Shown here one piece after another: positions 35,640-42,092 of a stretch of 64,000 nt of DNA. Source of the stretch: Halococcus salsus (GTDB taxonomy: Archaea > Halobacteriota > Halobacteria > Halobacteriales > Halococcaceae). A program made the position numbers and the translations under genes. Location of the stretch: NCBI RefSeq assembly GCF_009900715.1, contig NZ_JAAAJC010000002.1, positions 310,001-374,000 of the forward strand, written 5' to 3'. Positions within the stretch are counted from its first letter, which is position 1. Each line of letters begins with the position of its first letter. Below the pieces are notes generated by a model. It saw nothing but the letters and a program-made list of their open reading frames with translations. It had not been told where the DNA came from and did not search any database.

Positions 35640-36668
35640 ATGAACGACGGGCCCCTCACACCACACATGAACATGCTGGTCGACGGCGAGTGGCGAACCG
35701 ACGCCTACGAGAGCACGAACGACGACGGCGAGTTCGACAGACAGGAGACGAGCTTTCGGAACTGGGTCGAGGCGGACCCGGACGCCGAGTTCCCCGCCGA
35801 GCCGGGCCGCTATCACCTCTACGTTTCGTACGCGTGTCCGTGGGCCCACCGAACCCTCGTGACGCGCGCGCTCCGCGGGCTCGAGGACGTCGTCTCGGTT
35901 GACATCGTGGACCCCTACCGGGCCGAGAACGGCTGGCAGTTCACCCCTGAGAAGGAGGGCGCGACCCCCGACTCCCAGAACGATTTCGATTACCTCCGTG
36001 AGGCGTACGTGAAGGCCGACCCCGAGTTCACGGGTCGCGTGACGGTACCCGTGCTCTGGGACAAGGAGCAGGAGACCATCGTCAACAACGAGTCCGAGGA
36101 GGTGATGCGGATGCTCGACACCGCCTTCGACGAGTTCGCCAACGACGCGACGCTCTATCCCGAGGGCGAGCGCGACGAGGTCGACGAGACGATCGAGGCG
36201 ATCTACGAACCGATCAACAACGGGGTCTATCGCGCGGGCTTCGCGGGGAGTCAGGACGCCTACGAGAACGCCGTCGGCGAACTGTTCGACGCGCTCGACC
36301 ACTGGGAAGGGGTCCTCGCCGACCAGCGCTACCTCTGTGGCGACGCCCTCACCGAGGCCGACGTCTGTATGTTCACCACGCTGCTCCGCTTCGACGACGT
36401 CTACCACACCCACTTCAAGTGCAACGTCCGGAAGATATCGGAGTACCCGAACCTCTGGAACTACCTGAAGGAGCTCTACCAGCTCCCCGGGGTGGCCGAG
36501 ACGGTTCGGATGGACCACATCCGGGAGCACTACTACCGGACCCACCCGGACATCAACCCCAAACGCATCGTCGCGGTCGGGCCGAATCACGACTTCGGGG
36601 CCGACCACGACCGCGACCGGCTGGCCGGTGGCCCGCCCCGGGAGCTCACCGGTCTCTCGGCCGACTGA
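35640..36668 (+). CDS. Glutathionyl-hydroquinone-reductase-like Xi-class transferase
   Basis: 342 residues with the Xi-class glutathione transferase layout: a thioredoxin-like domain with the catalytic SYACPWAHR (Cys66) and a C-terminal all-helical domain containing LCGDALTEADVCMFTTLLRFD. The family reduces glutathionyl-hydroquinones. Haloarchaea use gamma-glutamylcysteine rather than glutathione, so the thiol partner is probably that (inference). The ATG at 35640 fits the TATA box; a second Met at 35667 is the alternative start. Confidence 0.88.
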   Translation: MNDGPLTPHMNMLVDGEWRTDAYESTNDDGEFDRQETSFRNWVEADPDAEFPAEPGRYHLYVSYACPWAHRTLVTRALRGLEDVVSVDIVDPYRAENGWQFTPEKEGATPDSQNDFDYLREAYVKADPEFTGRVTVPVLWDKEQETIVNNESEEVMRMLDTAFDEFANDATLYPEGERDEVDETIEAIYEPINNGVYRAGFAGSQDAYENAVGELFDALDHWEGVLADQRYLCGDALTEADVCMFTTLLRFDDVYHTHFKCNVRKISEYPNLWNYLKELYQLPGVAETVRMDHIREHYYRTHPDINPKRIVAVGPNHDFGADHDRDRLAGGPPRELTGLSAD

Positions 36669-36754
36669 CGACCGACGGACACCGTGTTCGTGTCGCAGCG
36701 AGCCTTTTGAGAAGCAGGTGAAGGCTTAATATTGAGTACTCGCTGATCGATACC

Positions 36755-37153
36755 ATGGACAGAGACCTCGTAAAACTCGGCGCGGTCGCAACCGCCGTGA
36801 CGGCGGCGGTGCTGTACGTCGTCGCGAGTCCGGCCGAGGTGCTCCTCTCCGGGGTCGTTGGCGGACTCGTCGTCGGACTCCGATCGGGCCACTGGAACGA
36901 CGAAGTGGTCAGCGGCGGAGCCGGCGCGCTGCTCGGCGGCGGGGTGCTGTTCGTCGTCTACACCGCCGTTCTCGTTGGCCAAGTCGCGCTGAACCCATCG
37001 GACCCGGTCATCACACTCTCGATCGCCGGGGTCACTTACGGATACGTCTACACCCTTGTCGGCGTGATACCGCTCTCCGTCGGCGGGGCGGTCGGTGGTT
37101 TCGTCGGCCGGTGGATCGGTCGTCGGGCGCACCTCACACCCGATAGCACGTAG
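36755..37153 (+). CDS. DUF5518-like membrane protein
   Basis: 132 residues with four hydrophobic segments rich in Gly, Ala and Val (about 10-27, 28-45, 55-78, 95-122). The Gly-rich pattern LLSGVVGGLVVGLRSGHWNDEVVSGGAGALLGG is that of the haloarchaeal DUF5518 family of unknown function. A TATA-like GGCTTAATATT lies about 25-35 bases before the ATG. Monocistronic. Confidence 0.75.
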   Translation: MDRDLVKLGAVATAVTAAVLYVVASPAEVLLSGVVGGLVVGLRSGHWNDEVVSGGAGALLGGGVLFVVYTAVLVGQVALNPSDPVITLSIAGVTYGYVYTLVGVIPLSVGGAVGGFVGRWIGRRAHLTPDST

Positions 37154-37313
37154 AGAGATTCGTGCGAACACGCTCGCGGTGGGCACCCTCGAAACGACAG
37201 AAGCGGACAGACGCGCTCGGCCCGACGAGACCGACTCTCCGTCTTTGGTTCGGCGGTCGTGTCGGTCCTGGTACATGGAAAGGTGATAACCGGCCGTCGG
37301 CGATGGCCCTCGT

Positions 37314-37436
37314 ATGCCGATCGCGACCTGCCCGAACTGTGGCGGAGAAACGTGGTACGACGAACCGGGCTGCCGCCGCCCGGGCCAGTATACGATCCCC
37401 TGCACCCTGTGCGGTCGCGTGCTCTCGGTCCCGTAG
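37314..37436 (+). CDS. 40-residue zinc-finger micro-protein
   Basis: Very short gene encoding MPIATCPNCGGETWYDEPGC followed by a second half with CTLCGRVLSVP. Two CxxC(G) pairs about 24 residues apart make a complete one-zinc ribbon. Haloarchaea encode many such micro-proteins, several with roles in swarming, biofilm or stress. The start ATG is the first in frame and the coding bias (GC third positions) is normal. It is independent of its neighbours. Confidence 0.7.
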   Translation: MPIATCPNCGGETWYDEPGCRRPGQYTIPCTLCGRVLSVP

Positions 37437-37492
37437 CGTTCCCTCGGATACGACCGGTCCCTTGGAACGGCCGAGAGGGCGGTCGGTCCGCG

Positions 37493-37756
37493 TCAGTCGG
37501 TCGACGGGAGCTCGATGTCGTCGACCGTCGGTTTCTTGAGGAGGATGTACGCCCACATCAGGGCCCCGACCGTGCCGGAGACCGCGGCGAAGACGAGCCC
37601 CATCGTGAGATAGGTCAGCGAGTAGGCGAACCACACGAACGCCGCGGTGCCGGAGGTGAGCCGCGGGATCCGGCTCTCGGTATCCCGGAGCGTCGGTATC
37701 AGCGCGACGATCTGGACCGTCGTGAGCGAGACGAAGACCACGTCGGCGAGCACCAT
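37493..37756 (-). CDS. Small three-segment membrane protein, SemiSWEET/PQ-loop-like
   Basis: 87 residues with three predicted membrane helices (about 3-20, 34-55, 58-75), the size and topology of bacterial SemiSWEET half-transporters, which pair to carry sugars. The first helix VVFVSLTTVQIVALIPTL has a polar-Gln/Pro pattern similar to the PQ motif, though not a perfect match. The ATG at 37756 follows a possible 42-residue gene by 5 bases. The assignment is tentative. Confidence 0.6.
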   Translation of the reverse strand: MVLADVVFVSLTTVQIVALIPTLRDTESRIPRLTSGTAAFVWFAYSLTYLTMGLVFAAVSGTVGALMWAYILLKKPTVDDIELPSTD

Positions 37757-37761
37757 CCGTG

Positions 37762-37890
37762 CTACCCCCGTCCACCGTCCCGTCCGGTGTCGTCCTCGTC
37801 GACCACCCGTCCGCCGGACCACGACTCGTCTACCATCGCTTTCGCACCATCCCACTGCACCGAATAGCGTTCGGAGCGACCGATTTCCAT
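37762..37890 (-). CDS. Possible 42-residue protein upstream of the SemiSWEET-like gene
   Basis: Short frame starting MEIGRSERYSVQWDGAKAMV and continuing acidic to RDGGRG. Support comes from halophilic composition, a CTTTTTT TATA-like stretch about 30 bases before the ATG (37919-37926), and a 5-base gap to the next gene that suggests cotranslation. No homologue is recognised. The rest of 37891-38068 shows only promoter sequence for this gene and for tRNA-Leu. Confidence 0.45.
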   Translation of the reverse strand: MEIGRSERYSVQWDGAKAMVDESWSGGRVVDEDDTGRDGGRG

Positions 37891-38035
37891 CCGAACCAAG
37901 GCTCCGGTCTCGACCCACAAAAAAGACTCAACTTCGACCGCCGTCGGTCGATTCACGGACACGAAGCGCTGGTGAGAGGGAGAGTGTGAGAGCGTGTCCT
38001 GCCACCCCGACGCACATCGGGTCGGCAACAAAGGG

Positions 38036-38043
38036 CTTTTATC
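38036..38043 (+). promoter_or_regulatory. TATA box of tRNA-Leu
   Basis: CTTTTATC lies 26-33 bases before the mature tRNA start. Confidence 0.55.
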
Positions 38044-38068
38044 GGACGGCGGGATACGGACAGATCGC

Positions 38069-38153
38069 GCGTGGGTAGCCAAGCCAGGCCAACGGCGCAG
38101 CGTTGAGGGCGCTGTCCTGTAGAGGTCCGCCGGTTCAAATCCGGTCCCACGCA
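38069..38153 (+). tRNA. tRNA-Leu (GAG)
   Basis: 85-base class II tRNA. Acceptor GCGTGGG pairs with CCCACGC, discriminator A at 38153, anticodon stem CAGCG/CGCTG with loop TTGAGGG and anticodon GAG at 38105-38107, T stem CCGG/CCGG. CCA is not encoded. Element B begins 3 bases after its end; there are no tail repeats. Confidence 0.96.
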
Positions 38154-38156
38154 CTA

Positions 38157-38580
38157 CGACCTTTTGCTGCGCTCCGCTCGCTAGCGCTCGCTCCTTCATC
38201 CCAAAATCGCGGAGCGATTTTGTGTGCCAATCAGAACTGCAGAGCAGTTCTGATGACGCTGGCAAAATGTCGATCAAAAGCGCGTCGGGTTCCCGTTGGT
38301 CACCCTTGCGCCCGCTCGCTCACTCCGTTCGCTCGCGGTACAATCACTACCCGCACAGCAACTGCCCAGCAAACCGCTACCGCACAGCAACCGCCGACCG
38401 CTTCCGCCGAAGCCCTCGGCGCTCGTTTCACTCGCACCTCGCCCTTCATCCGCCAGGACCGCACCGCAACCGCCTGCGGCCGCACCGCTACCGCACCCAC
38501 ACCGCCGCAACCGCGCCGCGACCGCAGGCCGCGCCGCCACCGCCGGACCCCACACGCTTTTGCCCAGGTGTGCGGAAGAA
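38157..38580 (-). repeat. Dispersed structured intergenic element, copy B
   Basis: The 433-base gap 38154-38586 holds no gene. Read on the minus strand: a GCGGTTGCGGT-rich start, box 1 (38456-38406, GGATGAAGGGCG ... GAGGGCTTCGGC), box 2 (38350-38310, GTAGTGATTGTACCGCGAGC), CTTTTGATCGACATTTTGCC (38280-38261, containing the left arm), hairpins AACTGCTCTGCAGTT and AAAATCGCTCCGCGATTTT, and right arm GCAAAAGGTCG (38167-38157). Arms pair as CGAC-N-TTTTGC with GCAAAA-N-GTCG. The last bases lie 3 bases from tRNA-Leu, so the T run here may also terminate that tRNA. Confidence 0.72.
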
Positions 38581-38586
38581 CCGGCA

Positions 38587-39393
38587 ATGAGGATCGTCAC
38601 GCTGGGTCCGGCGGGCACCTACTCCCACCGCGCAGCCGGGGCTGTCGGCGAGGGGATCGAGTTCCGCGAATCAGTCACCGGGATCGTCGAAGCGGTCGCC
38701 ACGGGCGAGGCCGACCGGGGGATCGTCCCGGTCGAGAACAGCATCGAGGGCTCGGTCACCGAGAGCCTCGACGGGCTCGCCGAGTTCGAGGTCGCAGTGG
38801 TCCGCGAACTCATCACCCCGATCCGCCACGCGCTGCTCGCTCAGACACGCGATTTCGCCACCGTTGCGAGCCACCCTCAGGCGCTCGCCCAGTGTCGAAG
38901 CTACCTCGACAGCGAGTACCCCGACGCGACCCTCGAATCCGTCACCAGCACCGCCCGTGGGGTCGAGCGCGCGCGCGAGGACCCGGACGTGGCGGCGATC
39001 GCCCACCCCGGCACCGCCGACGGCGGGCTCTCGGTGCTCGCCGAGGACATCCAAGACCGGACCTCGAACGCGACCCGCTTCCTCGTGGTGGCCCCGACCG
39101 CCGAGCGCTCGACCGCGGGCGGGAAGAGCTCGCTGATCGTCTACCCCAACGACAACCACCCCGGGCTCCTGCTCGACCTCCTCCGACCGTTCGCGGACCG
39201 CCGTATCAACCTCACCCGGATCGAGTCGCGGCCGAGCGGCGAACGCCTCGGGGACTACGTCTTTCACATCGACATCGAGGCGGGCCTCTACGAGGACCGA
39301 ACCCAGGCCGCCGTCGAGGAGATCGAAACCCTCGCCGAGGCGGGCTGGGTCCGACGGCTCGGCTCCTACGACACCGAACACGTCGTCGAGTGA
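38587..39393 (+). CDS. pheA: Prephenate dehydratase
   Basis: 268 residues. The periplasmic-binding-like prephenate dehydratase domain starts MRIVTLGPAGTYSHRAA, includes GIVPVENSIEGSVTESLDGL and ends at the catalytic TSNATRFLVVA. A C-terminal ACT domain (about 180-268, LLDLLRPFADRRINLTRIESRP) would bind phenylalanine for feedback inhibition. It converts prephenate to phenylpyruvate. It has no fused chorismate mutase. Confidence 0.95.
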   Translation: MRIVTLGPAGTYSHRAAGAVGEGIEFRESVTGIVEAVATGEADRGIVPVENSIEGSVTESLDGLAEFEVAVVRELITPIRHALLAQTRDFATVASHPQALAQCRSYLDSEYPDATLESVTSTARGVERAREDPDVAAIAHPGTADGGLSVLAEDIQDRTSNATRFLVVAPTAERSTAGGKSSLIVYPNDNHPGLLLDLLRPFADRRINLTRIESRPSGERLGDYVFHIDIEAGLYEDRTQAAVEEIETLAEAGWVRRLGSYDTEHVVE

Positions 39394-39402
39394 GATTTAA
39401 CT
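39394..39402 (+). promoter_or_regulatory. TATA box of the second hsp20 gene
   Basis: GATTTAACT lies 28-36 bases before the ATG at 39430 and begins directly after the pheA stop codon, so the small heat-shock gene has its own promoter. Confidence 0.55.
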
Positions 39403-39429
39403 GCCTCGCGAGCCTATCGTGAGGTGAAA

Positions 39430-39849
39430 ATGTCCCGACGCAACCCCTTCGACGAGATCGAGCGGATGTTCGACCGCATGAACGACCAGTTCGGCCGGTT
39501 CAACGAGATGCCCGTCCCCGCGACCCAGTCGGTCTCCGTCGACCTCGCCGACGCCGGGGACAGCTTCGAGGTCACGGCCGACCTCCCCGGCTACGACCGC
39601 GAGGAGATCGACCTCTCGGTCGCCGACCGAACCCTCCGCATCACCGCCGAGCGCGACGAGTCGTCCGAAGAATCCGACGGCGACTACCTCCGGCGCGAAC
39701 GCCACACCCGGTCGGTGAGCCGGTCGCTGACCCTCCCCGAACGGGTCGAGGAGGGCGAGGCGAGCGCATCGTACACCAACGGCGTGCTCACCGTGACGCT
39801 CCCGAAGGCCGCGAGCGACTCGGACTCGCGCAGCATCGACATCGACTGA
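39430..39849 (+). CDS. hsp20: Small heat-shock protein Hsp20
   Basis: 139 residues. The N-terminal helix NPFDEIERMFDRMNDQFGRF is followed by an alpha-crystallin domain with FEVTADLPGYDREEIDLSV, RRERHTRSVSRSLTLPE and ASYTNGVLTVTLPKA, and the C-terminal anchor RSIDID. This is the more canonical of the two Hsp20 proteins here. I use ATG 39430; a GTG two codons earlier is possible. Confidence 0.93.
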   Translation: MSRRNPFDEIERMFDRMNDQFGRFNEMPVPATQSVSVDLADAGDSFEVTADLPGYDREEIDLSVADRTLRITAERDESSEESDGDYLRRERHTRSVSRSLTLPERVEEGEASASYTNGVLTVTLPKAASDSDSRSIDID

Positions 39850-39889
39850 GGAACGGAACCGACTTTCGGCACCCGCCCGGAGGACGGAC

Positions 39890-40345
39890 ATGGTCCTCTC
39901 GACCGGCGACTCCGCACCCGACGTGAGCGCGACGAACCAGCACGGCGAGACCGTCTCGCCCGACTTCGACGAACCGACGGTGGTCTACTTCTACCCGCGC
40001 GACGATACGCCCGGCTGCACGCTCGAAGCCAACCAGTTCGCGGCCGAACACGAGACCTACCGCGACGCTGGGCTGACAGTGTATGGCGTCTCGACCGACG
40101 ACGTCGACTCTCACGAGCAATTCGCCAAGGACAACGACCTCGACTTCGACCTGCTCGCCGACCCCGAGGGCGAGGTCGCGAACGCGTTCGGCCTCGACGT
40201 CGAGGACGATGTCGCAGCCCGAACCACGTTCGTACTCGCCGACGGCGAGGTCCAGCAGGTCTACGAGTCCGTCGACCCCGACGGTCACGCCCGCGCCGTG
40301 CTCGAAGACGCGGACGAATCGGGGCTGGTCGCGCTCGACGACTGA
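39890..40345 (+). CDS. bcp: Peroxiredoxin of the Bcp/PrxQ type
   Basis: 151 residues with the thioredoxin-fold core VVYFYPRDDTPGCTLEANQF. Cys43 is the peroxidatic residue. The resolving Cys usual five residues later in PrxQ proteins is Asn48, so this is a one-Cys version that must be reduced by an external thiol. It detoxifies peroxides. Arg108-type support and the ARTTFVLADGEV strand are present. It follows the hsp20 gene by 40 bases. Confidence 0.92.
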   Translation: MVLSTGDSAPDVSATNQHGETVSPDFDEPTVVYFYPRDDTPGCTLEANQFAAEHETYRDAGLTVYGVSTDDVDSHEQFAKDNDLDFDLLADPEGEVANAFGLDVEDDVAARTTFVLADGEVQQVYESVDPDGHARAVLEDADESGLVALDD

Positions 40346-40356
40346 AGCGCCGCGCC

Positions 40357-40818
40357 TCAGATCCGAGCACGAACGTCCCGTGCGGCGGTATCCGCGACCG
40401 CTCGCCACCCCGCCGGCCGCTCCGCCCCACGCTTCGGCGGGTCGAGTTCGAACTCGATGGGGTGGTACCGGAACCCATCGAACGTCGTGGCGGCGGTACG
40501 ACCAACGAACTCGGCGTTTTCGCGTTTCGAGGAGACCCCGCCGTTCGCGAGGTCGTAGTAGCGGGTGAACAGTTGAAAGACGTCGACGCGACCGACGAGC
40601 GCGTCCTCGGCGAGGTGGCGAAAGAGCTTCGCGGTGTTGTCCGCCGGGTCCGCCCTGCGCCACTCAAGTTCGACCACCACGAGGCGAGTCGCGGACTCGC
40701 CGGCCACGTCGACGGGCGTCCGCCCGATCCGGTGCTCGGTCGTCCAGTCGAAGTCGGGTGCGAGCCTCGCGAGGCGCTCCCGGAGGTGGGCTTGCACGTC
40801 CACCGCGAACCGGCCCAT
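40357..40818 (-). CDS. Uncharacterised protein with a nuclease-like core
   Basis: 153 residues, alpha/beta, without signal or membrane segment. TPVDVAGESATRLVVVELEWRR fits the D...ExE/K pattern of PD-(D/E)xK nuclease-like folds, and helix NTAKLFRHLAEDAL follows, but no family is firmly recognised. ATG 40818 is used; translation could extend upstream toward a basic segment. It lies downstream of the frameshifted winged-helix gene on the same strand. Confidence 0.55.
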   Translation of the reverse strand: MGRFAVDVQAHLRERLARLAPDFDWTTEHRIGRTPVDVAGESATRLVVVELEWRRADPADNTAKLFRHLAEDALVGRVDVFQLFTRYYDLANGGVSSKRENAEFVGRTAATTFDGFRYHPIEFELDPPKRGAERPAGWRAVADTAARDVRARI

Positions 40819-40901
40819 GAGCTGGCCGCGGACCGCACCGTCAAACCGTTTGCGGGCCGGTCGACGCAAACGGACTGTGGCGGCAGGACACGCACTGGAG
40901 T

Positions 40902-42028
40902 TCAGTCGGGACGCAGCACACGACACTCGACCGACTCGTCCAGAAACCGGCCCACGTCCGTCGCCTCGCGCTCTACGCCCTTCAGAATCGACTCGTCGAG
41001 CGACTCGAACGGCGTGACGTCGATGCCCATCGTTTTCCGCGACCGGTCGAGTCGCCACGTCCCCACGACACGTCCATCGACCACGACGGTCGGTCGGATG
41101 ATGGCGCTGCCCGGCCAGACGTGCGACTCGTAGCCGTCGGGGACCGGGCGATGCTCCTTCTCGTAGCCAAGCAGATACGTATCGTAGCCAGGGAGCAGCC
41201 GGACGGAGAGGGATTCGGTCGGCGGGTCGTCCGAGTCCGCCTGCTCCAGCATCAGCGCCTCGCCGGCGTCGGTCTCCAGTTCGCGTGCGTCGTCGGCCAG
41301 CGACGCCCACGCCGTCTTCACGTCCTTCGCGTAGAGACCGCTCCACGCCGCGAAGTCCGCACGGGTCGCCGGTCCGTACGCCGCGAGGTAGCGCCGGGCG
41401 AGCGTGGCGAGCGCGTCGTCGTGATCGGGTGTAGGGTCCAAGTCGACCCAGCTATCGAGGCGATCGTAGGCGTTCGTCCCGTCGATGGGCGCGACCTCAC
41501 AGAGAACGCCCCGAAGTGCCGCCGCCGTATCAGGTGGTAGACGGTCTGTGTCGTCGGATCGACCTCGATCCCGTGGTCGACGAGGTGTTCGGCGATATCC
41601 TCGCGCGTGAGCGGTCCCGCGTCGGCCAGCACCTCCCCGATGGTCTCGACGACCGCTTCGACCCGCTTCTCGTCGAACCCCAACTCGGCGAGCCGGCGTG
41701 GGTCGGGGCCGCGCGTCGCGAACGTCGGGCCGAACACCGCCAGCAACCACGGTAGGTCCTCGGTCGCGACGAGGTGGAAGGTCCCGCGCATGCACCACGT
41801 CCGGACGACCGACCGCTCGTCGTAGAGCGCGCGTTCGACGTCCGTGGCCGTCAGCCCCCGACGCCGGGCACGCACCGAGAGCGCCGCGGCCGGTTTCTCC
41901 TGGGCCTGGACCCCACAGACCGACCCGACGAGGTCGCCAACGGTCACGTCGTCGGCGGCCCGCGGCGCGATCCGCTGTGCTCGCAAGCGGTGCCGAAGCA
42001 GCCGTTCGTGCTCGTCGGCGGCTCTCAT
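40902..42028 (-). pseudogene. Frameshifted winged-helix DNA-binding (AlkZ-like) gene
   Basis: The first frame (from ATG 42028) encodes MRAADEHERLLRHRLRAQRI to QTVYHLIRR, and the second frame continues AALRGVLCEVAPIDGTNAYD to the stop at 40902. Both parts match the winged-helix/AlkZ-type (PF06224) proteins, which unhook interstrand crosslinks or bind DNA. The frames switch within the CGGCGGCGG run at 41519-41527; adding one base restores a single protein of about 375 residues. This is a natural mutation or a sequencing error in the repeat. Confidence 0.8.
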
Positions 42029-42092
42029 GCGACGGATACGCGACGATCAGCAAAGAAGAGTGAGGGTGGAGCGGGCGCAGGCCGATCCCGGC

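Noticed and set aside
38103-39422. Long alternative frame across tRNA-Leu, element B and pheA
   Set aside because: It crosses a structural RNA and an intergenic element and lies out of frame with pheA; Arg/Pro-rich shadow.
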